Shown here in pieces: positions 1 to 8,849 of a stretch of DNA of 64,000 nucleotides (the first letter of the stretch is position 1; the number at the start of each line of letters is the position of its first letter). Made by a program: the position numbers and the translations under genes. The DNA is from Citrobacter freundii (lineage in GTDB: Bacteria; Pseudomonadota; Gammaproteobacteria; Enterobacterales; Enterobacteriaceae). The notes beneath the pieces were generated by a model, which worked only from the letters and a program-made list of their open reading frames with translations, did not search any database and was not told the DNA's origin. The stretch spans positions 1 through 64,000 of the forward strand of contig NZ_JAALBX010000014.1 in NCBI RefSeq assembly GCF_011077955.1. Direction: 5' to 3'.

Positions 1-96
1 TATAACCAGAGACGTCCCCATTCTGCGCTGGGCTGGATGACCCCGTCCGAATTTGCTGAAAAGTCTGCCGGTTGCCAGAATACGCAACCAATATGA
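1..96 (+). pseudogene. IS3-family transposase, C-terminal end (cut by window start)
   Basis: The first 31 codons read YNQRRPHSALGWMTPSEFAE and continue to a TGA at 94-96. This is the typical tail of the DDE integrase-like OrfB of IS3-family elements, where a YN..RPHS.LG..TP..F motif follows the last catalytic Glu. Only the end lies in the window, so it cannot be said whether the element is intact to the left. The stop codon overlaps the first unit of the 50-bp tandem array. The family call is firm; the exact IS name is not assigned. Confidence 0.85.
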
Positions 97-444
97 AGCC
101 GGTTATTCCTGATTATGACTGGAGTATATTCGGGGTCAGGGTCAGAAGCCGGTTATTCCTGATTATGACTGGAGTATATTCGGGGTCAGGGTCAGAAGCC
201 GGTTATTCCTGATTATGACTGGAGTATATTCGGGGTCAGGGTCAGAAGCCGGTTATTCCTGATTATGACTGGAGTATATTCGGGGTCAGGGTCAGAAGCC
301 GGTTATTCCTGATTATGACTGGAGTATATTCGGGGTCAGGGTCAGAAGCCGGTTATTCCTGATTATGACTGGAGTATATTCGGGGTCAGGGTCAGAAGCC
401 GGTTATTCCTGATTATGACTGGAGTATATTCGGGGTCAGGGTCA
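95..444. repeat. Seven exact tandem copies of a 50-bp unit
   Basis: The unit begins GAAGCCGGTTATTCCTGATT and ends ATTCGGGGTCAGGGTCA. It is repeated head to tail at 95, 145, 195, 245, 295, 345 and 395 with no base change. The array starts on the transposase stop codon and ends where IS sequence should end. The GGGTCAGGGTCA at each unit end looks like the outer part of an IS3-type terminal inverted repeat. The unit is therefore probably the right end of the IS amplified in place. There are no unique spacers, so it is not a CRISPR. Confidence 0.95.
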
Positions 445-506
445 TGATGAAGACGCTACTGAGTAGTGGGTTGCCTATTTTTGGGGGCCCTAGTATAAAT
501 AAGTGA

Positions 507-773
507 AAATGCGAATTTGCTGAGGAGCATGCTTTGGGCGGTTTACCAAGACCACGACCATCCATATTGGACGGTCTCAGGGTTGTTGGCATTGAGGCTG
601 GGCGAAAAGTATACAAAGATGCAACTGAACCAGTTTACTACACATGGGATTCACTTCATGGAGAAATTGAAGTTTTCGATAAAAATGGATGGCATTTGGG
701 GGTCGCGGACCCAGTTACTGGAGCTATAATCAAACCTGCTGTTCGCGGCCGTAGAATCTCTAAGCAAAACTAG
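507..773 (+). pseudogene. Colicin E3-type 16S rRNase toxin domain, orphan C-terminal fragment
   Basis: The frame is open from a TGA at 504-506 to the stop at 771-773; the only plausible start is a TTG at 534. The core WDSLHGEIE, then HLG..DP.TG and a basic RGRR end, aligns with the cytotoxic RNase domain of colicin E3 (WDSQHGELE...HLGSFDPKTG...KRN). Counting from the TTG, Asp39, His42, Glu46 and an Arg at 73/74 match the four E3 catalytic residues. E3-type domains cleave 16S rRNA at the decoding site. No translocation, receptor-binding, Rhs or CdiA region precedes it, and IS sequence lies 60 bp upstream. It is read as a toxin tip left after loss of its carrier. Whether it is expressed is unknown. 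Confidence 0.75.
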
Positions 774-782
774 GAGCTGCAG

Positions 783-1094
783 ATGAATTTCATTGATTTG
801 TGTATAAAAGGTGATGCGTTCGATTTTGAGATCGACGATTATGTTGAAATGTGGCATGACGGAAAAGCTGGACAAGATCAGGAATTAAACGAATTTCTTG
901 GTATGAATTTGAATGAGTATTCACTTTGGGCCACTAAGCCTTCAATATTGCCTTTTATCATAAAAGCTCATAAAAATAATAGCACATTAGACGCAGGCCA
1001 AAACTTCGAGCAACTTGCAATGGCAGCTAGAGCGAAGAATTCATTGGAAGCCAAGAAAATTGAAAACTGGCTAAAAATGATTGGTAAAGCATGA
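783..1094 (+). CDS. Small protein of unknown function, paired with ImmA/IrrE peptidase gene
   Basis: This is a 103-residue protein with a good AGGAG ribosome site 5 bases before the ATG, starting 9 bases after the toxin fragment. It is acidic at the start (DFEIDDYVEMWHDG) and then has an LNEFLGMNLNEYSLW segment followed by PSILPFIIKAHK. It does not resemble the colicin E3 immunity protein. The stop overlaps the next start as ATGA, so the two genes are translationally coupled. By position it could be an immunity protein for the RNase domain. The tight coupling to a metallopeptidase fits equally well with an antitoxin- or repressor-like partner. No function is assigned. Confidence 0.8.
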   Translation: MNFIDLCIKGDAFDFEIDDYVEMWHDGKAGQDQELNEFLGMNLNEYSLWATKPSILPFIIKAHKNNSTLDAGQNFEQLAMAARAKNSLEAKKIENWLKMIGKA

Positions 1095-2074
1095 TGAGAC
1101 CTGAAGAAAAATTAGCGGAGCGTTTAATTAAAAGACACGAATTAAAACCGCCATTTGATCTTTTGGCTTTAGCTTCTTTATACGCTGATGTGGAAGAAAC
1201 ATATTTTCCGATTGCTGGGGATGGTATTACCATTGGCTTGGGAGGAAGCGCCACGCCGTCAATCCTTATCAATTCAGAACAGGTGAAAACTAGGAAAAAA
1301 TTCACCTTGGCTCATGAACTTGGCCACGTAATCATTCCATGGCATACCGGTACTATTTTATCAGATGAGAGTGACACTATTCAGGGTGAATTTGAATATA
1401 GAGAAATGGAAGGTGAAGCCAATCGATTTGCAGCAGAATTGTTAATGCCGACGGATTGGATAGTCAGCGAATGTGAAAATGCAAGAACAGTTGAATCATT
1501 TATTAAAAAAATCATTGATGACAGTGGTGTGTCACGTGATGCTGGATTAATAAAGATTTTTAATGTTATCAAAAAACCAATTATATGTATCGAAACGGAT
1601 TGCTCTAAAAATATAATTAAAATATACAAGCCCAAAAAATGTATGAGTCCATCTTTCGACTTTTTGGATGTTCAACTAAATCAAAATTTAATCAATGAAA
1701 ACCTAAACATTCCTTTCCAATATGAAAATTTCACTCTGTTAGATAGATTTATGCACACTTACTCATTTGATAAAGTTGAGTTTATAAGTACAGATACAAG
1801 GGAATGGAGAGAAATCCTAAACGACATCATAGATTCTGTTGATACTGATAACCCGCAGAAACTGAAACTTAGCATTAATGCAACTCTTGCGTCAAAATAC
1901 CAAAGCTACAAGTCATCATTTGGCGTTCAAGAGTTATGTGCAAATATATTCATGGGGTTTTCTGGTGTTGAGAAATTTGAAGGCGTGTACAATAATCCAG
2001 TTTTAAAAGTTTATATTTATAAAAGAGTGATTGAATTATTAGAAAAGGACAAACAAAAATCAAAAAAACAATAG
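1091..2074 (+). CDS. ImmA/IrrE family metallo-endopeptidase
   Basis: The 327-residue protein carries the zinc motif HELGH in LAHELGHVIIPWH near residue 76-80, and a downstream EGEANRFAAELLMP segment that supplies the third ligand Glu. This is the ImmA/IrrE peptidase pattern. Family members cleave specific repressors or antitoxins (ImmR in ICEBs1, DdrO in Deinococcus). The C-terminal ~200 residues are AT-rich in coding and not recognised. It overlaps the 103-residue gene by 4 bases, and that small protein is its obvious candidate substrate or partner. The low GC content relative to the core chromosome points to transfer. The fold is confident; the biological role is open. Confidence 0.85.
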   Translation: MMRPEEKLAERLIKRHELKPPFDLLALASLYADVEETYFPIAGDGITIGLGGSATPSILINSEQVKTRKKFTLAHELGHVIIPWHTGTILSDESDTIQGEFEYREMEGEANRFAAELLMPTDWIVSECENARTVESFIKKIIDDSGVSRDAGLIKIFNVIKKPIICIETDCSKNIIKIYKPKKCMSPSFDFLDVQLNQNLINENLNIPFQYENFTLLDRFMHTYSFDKVEFISTDTREWREILNDIIDSVDTDNPQKLKLSINATLASKYQSYKSSFGVQELCANIFMGFSGVEKFEGVYNNPVLKVYIYKRVIELLEKDKQKSKKQ

Positions 2075-2157
2075 GCATTCAAATGCATTCTGTGTCGTAA
2101 CTGTTGATATATAAGAACTAAAATTATCATAACTAACTTGGCTTATTGGAGATAAAC

Positions 2158-3681
2158 ATGGGCGCAATGTTTGATGTCAGTCATATCAACCTTGTAGGAT
2201 ATCTGACTGATGAGACGGGGCTGCCCGCGCCTCGTTCAGATCTCCATACGATCGGGACATTCCTAATGTCATTGACATATGGGAGCAATCTCATCAGCTC
2301 GACTCAGGGGATGGCTGATGACTGGACCAAGAAGGTCACCGAACGGGCTGCCGATCTATTCCATAGTTTGAACTTTCAATTTGATAATCCATATAATCTT
2401 GACCCGGTCAGTTCAAAATTATATCTGGATCCACTCCGAAAATTTTTCACAGGTTATGATTTTTATGCACTGATAATTTCTCCTGGGAATAATGATTCAG
2501 ATCAGGATGTACTTAAATTTTTCATAGAGGCTGGTTTCAGCTCAGGAAAAAATGGACTAGTGCTCCTCCCTAGCGGGCAATACGAATCAGGTTTTACCCA
2601 GTTTGTTGATCCATTCCCTGCCTTAAAAGCTCTTGCTAATAATCCCATAGCAGCGCCATGTGTCCTTTTTTGGACCCGACTAGGCAGCGCCTGTGCTCTA
2701 CCTCTTAAAGAAGCATTAGACTTTCTACGCCATGACCTTCTTTATGCACTTTCAATCGGACCGCAAGCTACAGATGAAGTCATAGCTTATCAAGCATCAA
2801 AAAGACGCTCCAAACGTATTCTTCATCTCAGTGACCTCCATCTCGGTCTGGCTGAAAGTGCTCAACGTCGCTCTTACCTTAAGCGCCATATCAGGAACTT
2901 ACTGCCTTCAGTTGACAGAGTAGTAGTTACTGGTGATTTATTCGATACACCTTCAGAAGAACTTCGTGCATCATTCGACGAATTTCGTCTAGATATTGAG
3001 GAGTACAGTAAAAAACGACTACTAGTCGTTCCTGGCAATCATGATATACGGACAAAAGGTAATAAGTTCGGAAACGCTGGAAGCCATGCAGAATATTTTT
3101 CGGATCTTGAATGGTTTCCGTTCGAGGTTGATCATGACATGCAAACTGTTTTTTTCTCCTTTAATTCTTGTGAGTCAGGAAACTTCGCTCGTGGAAATGT
3201 AAGCTTACGCCAGCGTTTGTCACTAGCTGAAAAGCACGATCAAGAAATTAGCAATAGAAAACAAGTGCAAGATTATTTCAATATTGCACTTGTCCATCAT
3301 CATCCGGTAAATTACAGCTCACACCCAACTGCACTTTACGAGCGAATATTGGCAATGTTTGGTGGTGATGAACGATTTATAGCGTTCGAAGAATCAGAAG
3401 ATTTCATGAAATGGTGCATCGGTAGAAATGTTGGATTGGTTCTGCACGGTCATAAGCACATACCGCATTTATCAACCATTAAACCTTTTCACGATAATAG
3501 CAACGAGGTTTCAACTATCGGATGTGGTTCGAGCATAGGTGCTGAAGGCAAGCCGATGTGCTACGATATCGTAACAATTGAGCCATCTACGAAACGTTGG
3601 AGCGTGAGTTTTTACCAAGACGAACGTGGCGATGGGAGTGGCTTTACTCTCCATAATGTTGCGCTTGATCTTCGTGTCTAG
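2158..3681 (+). CDS. Two-domain calcineurin-like metallophosphoesterase, possible conflict-system protein
   Basis: Start chosen at ATG 2158 with TTGGAG at 2146-2151; this gives 507 residues. The C-terminal half (about residue 220 on) has the full metallophosphoesterase set: HLSDLHLG, TGDLFD, PGNHD, a LVHHHP stretch and LHGHKH. It should bind two metal ions and cleave a phosphoester. The N-terminal ~215 residues are not recognised. They include a beta-strand-like FYALIISPG and, 14 residues on, an IEAGFSSGKNGLVLLPS segment recalling the E.G.A...GK.V pattern of TIR or deoxyribosyltransferase-like folds. It lies in the accessory island next to the ImmA gene. A defence role is an inference; the phosphoesterase domain is secure. 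Confidence 0.8.
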   Translation: MGAMFDVSHINLVGYLTDETGLPAPRSDLHTIGTFLMSLTYGSNLISSTQGMADDWTKKVTERAADLFHSLNFQFDNPYNLDPVSSKLYLDPLRKFFTGYDFYALIISPGNNDSDQDVLKFFIEAGFSSGKNGLVLLPSGQYESGFTQFVDPFPALKALANNPIAAPCVLFWTRLGSACALPLKEALDFLRHDLLYALSIGPQATDEVIAYQASKRRSKRILHLSDLHLGLAESAQRRSYLKRHIRNLLPSVDRVVVTGDLFDTPSEELRASFDEFRLDIEEYSKKRLLVVPGNHDIRTKGNKFGNAGSHAEYFSDLEWFPFEVDHDMQTVFFSFNSCESGNFARGNVSLRQRLSLAEKHDQEISNRKQVQDYFNIALVHHHPVNYSSHPTALYERILAMFGGDERFIAFEESEDFMKWCIGRNVGLVLHGHKHIPHLSTIKPFHDNSNEVSTIGCGSSIGAEGKPMCYDIVTIEPSTKRWSVSFYQDERGDGSGFTLHNVALDLRV

Positions 3682-4213
3682 ACATAATGTTCTGGGCGTA
3701 TAATGATTAGTTGCCGTACTGTTATAACAGCCCAGTATTAGGCTATTAAAGTAGATGACTACATTTAGTTTATCGCTGTATATCATCGCCGTGTTGTTGT
3801 AATCATATATGCGCAGTGAAAACAAACAGCTGCGGTAAGATACAATGGCAGCCCTCCTATTCTTAGCGGTATTAATAAGTAAAATTAATTTATGTGATGG
3901 ATGTCATGCATTGGTATAAAGCTAGTCACCCGGTTTAAGATACCGCGATGATCTCTACGTCCGCTCCTGGCACCCAGCAGACGTTCGTAGAGCTTACAAG
4001 CTGTACACAGAAAGATTTTTGTAGTGCATTAAGTGGGAAGGGGGTTCTTATAGGGTTTGTAAGTATCTGGCGATGCGCCACGAATAAAGATCCAGAAAAC
4101 TATGGGCATCTCGTATGCACTGTTTGCATATACTATAGGTTGAATTGTAGGTTTGAATAAAATTTTAATAAATATCTATGTTAATCAATAATAAAACACC
4201 AATGCATCAGCGT
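3682..4213. other. 532-bp stretch with no convincing gene
   Basis: AT-rich sequence between the phosphoesterase gene and the integrase remnant. A 70-codon open frame at 3948-4160 has no ribosome site and no recognisable protein features. No tRNA, repeat or clear terminator was seen. It probably represents decayed island sequence. Confidence 0.5.
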
Positions 4214-5104
4214 TTATGAAACATCAACACTGATGTCAGTGCTGCTTACCCATCCATCAAGCTTATCAGCCCATTCCTGCATCATCACTTTACGCTCATC
4301 AAGATACGTCGCATGGTTGTACGTACGGCGAACGTTGTTGGTATCAGCGTGCGCAAGTTGAGCTCCGATAGCATCAGGTCGATAGCCCATCTCGTTTAAC
4401 CGTGTGCTGCCTGTTGTTGGGGGGGCATGTGGGCTGTAAGTTCCACTTCAGCCGAGGCTTTTAAGTAGTTGACGCAGAGAGTGTGATGTCAACGGGCCAC
4501 GCGGGTTATCACGGCCCGGAAAGAGATGTTGTCGATGCCCGGTTAATCCCTGTAGCGTTCTGAGCATGTTGTCGGCCTGGAAGAGGAGAGGAATAACGTG
4601 TTCCCTACGAGCTTTCATTCGCGCTGATGGAATAGTCCATAGTGCATTAAGGAGATCGAATTCTGCCCATTCAGCTTCGGTGACTTCGGCAGGTCGAGCC
4701 AGCGTCCACCACATAAGCCACATGCAATAGTTAACCTGATATGAACCGTGACTGTTATCAAAACAGCTTAATAATTTCCCGATTTGCTGCGGATTCAGTG
4801 CCTGTTTGTGCTGCGTCTTATTCGCCGGAAGCGCCTTGCGTACAGGCCAGACAGGATCGCTGTCAGCTCTAAGCGTTGCCACTGCCAATTCGAAAACCGA
4901 TTAAATAGTACGACGGGCTTCAGCAAGTTTGATTGTCGGGTATTCACCCAACGCGAACATGCTGGATTTGCCGTTGAGTTTAAACCGATAGCGCCAGGCA
5001 TTTTTGCCATTGGTTTTCACTTCGAGGTAGAGACCGTTGAAATCATTAAGTCGATAGAGTTTTTCTTTCGGCTTGGCAGTGCGGCATTGCATATCGGTAA
5101 GCAT
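4214..5104 (-). pseudogene. P4-type tyrosine integrase, decayed
   Basis: Read from the right, 5104-4901 encodes an integrase start (MLTDMQCRTAKPKEKLYRLN) with the N-terminal arm-binding domain, ending in a stop after LAEARRTI. Another frame (4888-4448) carries the core-binding and first catalytic part, including WWTLARPAEV with the catalytic Arg. A third piece ends with TRLNEMGYRPD, QLAHADTNNVRRTYNHATYL and a TAA at 4214-4216; this holds the late His and the Tyr nucleophile region. Intact relatives are about 400 residues, so some 300 bp are missing and the frame breaks at least twice. The usual R-H-x-x-R box is garbled near 4380-4440. It is the relic of the element that brought the island in next to ychF. 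Confidence 0.85.
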
Positions 5105-5234
5105 AACGGGGACTTGTTTATTTATTATACTGTTATTGTACTCACTTAAAATGAAGCTGGAAGAATGTTGTACTCATCCATGTACTCATTTTTGAAAGCG
5201 TTGCCACGAGATGAGTTGAGACAGTATGAAATGA

Positions 5235-5260
5235 AAAATCCACGCAATTGCGTGGATTTT
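5235..5260. terminator. Perfect 26-bp palindrome downstream of ychF
   Basis: AAAATCCACGCAA followed by its exact complement, ending in T runs on both strands, 58 bp after the ychF stop. It can act as an intrinsic terminator for ychF and, in the other direction, isolate the island side. Confidence 0.75.
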
Positions 5261-5318
5261 ATAGTGTTTTGTGATTTTCATGAGATTCGATGAAACCTCA
5301 TGAGATAACAAAACTTAT

Positions 5319-6410
5319 TTAGACGTTAAACAGGAAGTTCATTACATCGCCATCTTTAACGATGTAATCTTTGCCTTCTGCACGCATTTTACCGGCTTCT
5401 TTCGCGCCTTGTTCGCCTTTATACGCAATGAAATCTTCATAAGCGATGGTTTGTGCGCGGATAAAACCTTTTTCAAAGTCGGTGTGGATTTTGCCTGCCG
5501 CCTGCGGTGCCGTGGCGCCTACCGGGATAGTCCACGCGCGTACTTCTTTCACGCCAGCGGTGAAGTAAGTTTGCAGATTCAGAAGGGCATAACCGGCGCG
5601 AATAACGCGGTTAAGGCCTGGTTCTTCGATACCCAGTTCAGCCATAAACTCATCGCGATCGGCATCGTCGAGTTCAGCGATATCAGATTCCACCGCAGCA
5701 CATACCGGCACAACGACAGATCCTTCTTGCGCGGCGATTTCACGCACTTTGTCCAGGTATGGGTTGTTCTCAAAGCCGTCTTCATTGACGTTAGCGATGT
5801 ACATGGTCGGCTTCAGCGTCAGGAAGCTCAGGTAACGGATAGCGGCTTTGTCTTCTGCGGTCAGATCAAGCGCACGCAGCATACCGGCGTTTTCCAGATG
5901 CGGCAGGCATTTTTCCAGCGCAGCCAGTTCCGCTTTGGCATCTTTGTCGCCGCCTTTGGCTTTCTTCTGCACGCGATGAATAGCGCGTTCGCAGGTTTCC
6001 AGATCGGACAGCGCCAGTTCGGTATTAATCACGTCGATATCTTCCGCCGGATCAACTTTACCCGCGACGTGGATGATATTGTCGTTTTCAAAGCAGCGAA
6101 CCACATGACCGATAGCTTCGGTTTCACGGATATTCGTCAAAAACTGGTTGCCGAGACCTTCGCCTTTGGATGCGCCTTTTACCAGCCCTGCGATGTCGAC
6201 GAATTCCATTGTGGTCGGCAGGATGCGCTGAGGCTTAACGATTTCCGCCAGTTTATCGAGACGCGGATCGGGCATTGGAACCACGCCAGTGTTCGGCTCA
6301 ATGGTACAGAACGGGAAGTTTGCCGCTTCAATACCGGCTTTAGTCAGCGCATTGAACAGAGTGGATTTACCGACGTTCGGCAAGCCGACGATACCGCATT
6401 TGAATCCCAT
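5319..6410 (-). CDS. ychF: Redox-regulated ATPase/GTPase YchF (Obg family)
   Basis: A 363-residue full-length YchF. The P-loop [10 protein letters not shown] is at residues 8-17. The usual G4 NKxD is replaced by NVNE (near residue 205), which in this family shifts preference to ATP. A TGS domain closes the C-terminus. YchF binds ribosomes and is a negative regulator of oxidative stress resistance in E. coli. It follows pth on the same strand with a 138-bp gap, the order seen in E. coli. The decayed integrase lies just beyond its 3' end, so the gene's tail marks the boundary between core and island. Confidence 0.97.
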   Translation of the reverse strand: MGFKCGIVGLPNVGKSTLFNALTKAGIEAANFPFCTIEPNTGVVPMPDPRLDKLAEIVKPQRILPTTMEFVDIAGLVKGASKGEGLGNQFLTNIRETEAIGHVVRCFENDNIIHVAGKVDPAEDIDVINTELALSDLETCERAIHRVQKKAKGGDKDAKAELAALEKCLPHLENAGMLRALDLTAEDKAAIRYLSFLTLKPTMYIANVNEDGFENNPYLDKVREIAAQEGSVVVPVCAAVESDIAELDDADRDEFMAELGIEEPGLNRVIRAGYALLNLQTYFTAGVKEVRAWTIPVGATAPQAAGKIHTDFEKGFIRAQTIAYEDFIAYKGEQGAKEAGKMRAEGKDYIVKDGDVMNFLFNV

Positions 6411-6548
6411 GGTTTAGATCACCTTAATTGCTTGATTATCATCGAGTTAAAACAGGCTCAATGATGAGAAATAAATAACTTTGCCTATTATACATGGAAC
6501 AGGCGCTATTCGGGGCGGAAATCCCCGCGTGGACTTACAAAAAGGCGT

Positions 6549-7133
6549 TTATTGCGCCTTAAAAGCATGTAACCGGTTAGTGGCTTTGGTCAGCCCTTCT
6601 TTAAGCCAGATTTCGGTGCAACGCGCCGCTTCGTCTATCGCATCGTCTATTAATTTTTGTTCTGACACCGGCGGTTTGCCAAGGACGAAACCAACAACTT
6701 TGTTTTTATCGCCGGGATGACCAATTCCCAGGCGCAACCGGTGAAAATTCGGGTTATTGCCGAGTTTACTGATGATATCTTTAAGCCCGTTGTGGCCACC
6801 GTGACCCCCGCCTAATTTGAATTTGGCGACACCTGGCGGTAAATCGAGTTCATCATGCGCGACTAAAATTTCATCAGGAGCGATGCGGTAAAAACCGGCC
6901 ATCGCTGCCACCGCTTTGCCGCTCAGGTTCATAAACGTGGTGGGAACCAGCAGTCTTACGTCTTCGCCGGCAAGCGTGACGCGTGAGGTGTAGCCAAAAA
7001 ACTTGGCTTCTTCTTTAAGCGGCGCGCGCAGGCGCTCTGCTAGCAAATCAACATACCATGCCCCGGCGTTATGGCGGGTTGCCGCATATTCAGCGCCAGG
7101 GTTCGCCAGGCCGACAATCAATTTTATCGTCAC
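6549..7133 (-). CDS. pth: Peptidyl-tRNA hydrolase
   Basis: Pth releases tRNA from peptidyl-tRNA that drops off ribosomes and is essential. The open frame extends to 7196, but homology starts at [13 protein letters not shown], so a GTG at 7131-7133 is chosen; this gives 194 residues, the E. coli length, and E. coli pth is also known for a GTG start. The active-site His is in ATRHNAG (residue 21 counting the initiator), the Asp in [10 protein letters not shown], and the strictly conserved GGGHGGHNG loop is present. It lies upstream of ychF in the same direction. Confidence 0.96.
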   Translation of the reverse strand: MTIKLIVGLANPGAEYAATRHNAGAWYVDLLAERLRAPLKEEAKFFGYTSRVTLAGEDVRLLVPTTFMNLSGKAVAAMAGFYRIAPDEILVAHDELDLPPGVAKFKLGGGHGGHNGLKDIISKLGNNPNFHRLRLGIGHPGDKNKVVGFVLGKPPVSEQKLIDDAIDEAARCTEIWLKEGLTKATNRLHAFKAQ

Positions 7134-7201
7134 GTTGTTATTCCAAATTGCCCGTAAATCGCCGGGTAGTTTACTTCGCTCTGGTCGCGATGACAAAGCA
7201 A

Positions 7202-7219
7202 CCGCAGATTAATCTGCGG
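7202..7219. repeat. Perfect 18-bp palindrome upstream of pth
   Basis: CCGCAGATTAATCTGCGG is its own reverse complement and lies about 70 bp before the pth start, between pth and ychH. It could be an operator or a hairpin; no T run follows on the side expected for a terminator. Confidence 0.5.
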
Positions 7220-7406
7220 AAAGCGAATAATACCCCATTTGAACCATTAGAATTTCATCTAGTTCAGCGAGTTATATGTAAAGTTTTGTGAAATAAAGGC
7301 CCGTAATTGTGATCTCAAACGCAACAGACATTCATAAGCGTTGTCTATACTTTACACACAAGGAATGGGGATTCTCCTCAACACCCTTTTGTTCCGGAGG
7401 TGACAG

Positions 7407-7682
7407 ATGAAACGCAAAAACGCTTCGTTACTCGGTAACTTTCTTATGGGGTTGGGCTTAATTGTCATGATAGGTGGCGTCGCATATTCCGTTCTGAATC
7501 AACTGCCGCAATTGAACCTGCCACAATTTTTCGCCCATGGCGCCGTGTTAAGCATCTTTGTGGGGGCCATACTCTGGCTTGCTGGCGCGCGCGTAGGCGG
7601 GCATGAACAAGTCTGTGACCGTTACTGGTGGGTGCGTCACTATGATAAACGCTGCCGCCGCGACGAACATCGTCACAGTTAA
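7407..7682 (+). CDS. ychH: Stress-induced membrane protein YchH
   Basis: 91 residues, nearly identical to the 92-residue E. coli YchH. There are two membrane segments (about residues 10-31 and 44-62) and a conserved charged tail GGHEQVCDRYWWVRHYDKR. A strong GGAGGTGA ribosome site precedes the ATG. YchH is induced by cadmium and peroxide in E. coli and its gene is catabolite-controlled. A TGTGA half-site at about 7309 could belong to a CRP site, but the second half is weak. The gene is divergent from pth and ends in a clear terminator. Confidence 0.93.
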   Translation: MKRKNASLLGNFLMGLGLIVMIGGVAYSVLNQLPQLNLPQFFAHGAVLSIFVGAILWLAGARVGGHEQVCDRYWWVRHYDKRCRRDEHRHS

Positions 7683-7700
7683 CCGATCTCTTTAAGAAGA

Positions 7701-7729
7701 CGGCTCCGCATACGGGGCCGTTTTTTTTT
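7701..7729 (+). terminator. Intrinsic terminator of ychH
   Basis: CGGCTCCG-CATA-CGGGGCCG stem (one G-U pair) followed by nine T, 18 bp after the ychH stop. Confidence 0.9.
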
Positions 7730-7801
7730 GCATTCTTCTTGACCCTTACGTAGCGTGAGGCTTCAGCATGCGCCTTACCGATACGCGACAGGGGAAATTC
7801 T

Positions 7802-8848
7802 ATGTTAATTCAGGTGGGTGAACTGGCAAAACGCGCCGGGATCACCGTTCGAACGTTACATCATTATGAATCGCTGGGATTACTCTTGCCGTCGGGGCGC
7901 ACCGCCGCAGGTTACCGTCTTTACAACGCTACTGATGTGAAGCGCCTGCACACTATTCAGGCGTTAACACAAATGGGACTGAGCCTGAGCGAGGTGCGCG
8001 ACACGCTGGAGAATCATTCGGTTTCGCTTAATGATATTATCGGGCGACAGCTGTGCATGCTTGACGAAAAGCTGACGCGCATCGCGACGCTGCGCGGGAG
8101 GCTCGCGCTATTGCAGCGCGACCTGCAAAGCGGGCGGGAACCGGATCTCTTCGAATGGCTCACTACGCTGGAGTTAATGACAATGTACGATCGCTGGTTT
8201 ACTCAACAGGAACTTAACACACTGCCGTTTGCGCAGCAGGATGCCGCCCGTGAACAGGAGTGGGCAGAGATGGTGGCGCAGGTTAAAGGGTTAATTGACA
8301 GCCGCGTCCCGCCTGCCGATCCGCAGGCCCAGGCGCTGGCGACACGCTGGATGGAAACTCTCGAGCGCGATACCGCCGGCAAACCGGACTTTCTCACCCG
8401 GCTGAATAAGATGCACGAAAACGAACCGCAAATGGTGGATAAAACCGGGATCACCCCACAAGTGCTCGATTTCGTCACCCACGCGTTCGCAGAAAGCAAA
8501 CTCGCCATTTACGCCCATTACTTGTCGGATGACGAACTCGCGTTTACCCGCGCGCATTACTTTGATCGCATGATGGAATGGCCGCCGCTGGTGGCGAAAC
8601 TGCATGAGGCCTTTAACCGCGGCATGAAACCGGAAAGTGAAGAGGGACAGGCGCTGGCGCGTCACTGGCTTGAATTGTTCACCTCGTTTGCCGGGCATGA
8701 TCCGCGTACCCATCAGAAATTCCGCGAGGCGATGACCAAAGAGCCGCATCTGGCGAAAGGAACCTGGATGACGCCGTCGGTGTTGGGCTGGTTGCAACAG
8801 GCGGTGACTGCGCTGATGCAGGCGCAGCGGCCCGCATCAGCAGACTGA
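7802..8848 (+). CDS. MerR-family regulator with TipAS-like ligand domain
   Basis: 348 residues. The N-terminal winged helix reads [20 protein letters not shown], the MerR signature, and is followed by a dimerisation helix (to about residue 115). The rest resembles the TipAS antibiotic-recognition fold, with DRWF...EL and repeated helical [13 protein letters not shown]-type segments. TipAS proteins bind thiopeptides and other drugs and activate efflux or resistance promoters. This gene is not part of the E. coli K-12 order here, so it is a local addition between ychH and dauA. It converges on dauA with a single base between the stops. Its target is not evident; no divergent promoter partner is adjacent. 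Confidence 0.85.
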   Translation: MLIQVGELAKRAGITVRTLHHYESLGLLLPSGRTAAGYRLYNATDVKRLHTIQALTQMGLSLSEVRDTLENHSVSLNDIIGRQLCMLDEKLTRIATLRGRLALLQRDLQSGREPDLFEWLTTLELMTMYDRWFTQQELNTLPFAQQDAAREQEWAEMVAQVKGLIDSRVPPADPQAQALATRWMETLERDTAGKPDFLTRLNKMHENEPQMVDKTGITPQVLDFVTHAFAESKLAIYAHYLSDDELAFTRAHYFDRMMEWPPLVAKLHEAFNRGMKPESEEGQALARHWLELFTSFAGHDPRTHQKFREAMTKEPHLAKGTWMTPSVLGWLQQAVTALMQAQRPASAD

Positions 8849-8849
8849 T

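Noticed and set aside
95-444. CRISPR-like repeat array
   Set aside because: The copies are contiguous with no unique spacers and no cas genes nearby; this is a simple tandem repeat.
3948-4160. 70-codon open frame in the left island
   Set aside because: No ribosome site, no recognisable composition or motif, lies in decayed sequence.
5409-6464. 351-codon frame antisense to ychF
   Set aside because: Shadow of the codon bias of the well-conserved ychF; phenylalanine- and histidine-rich with no family features.
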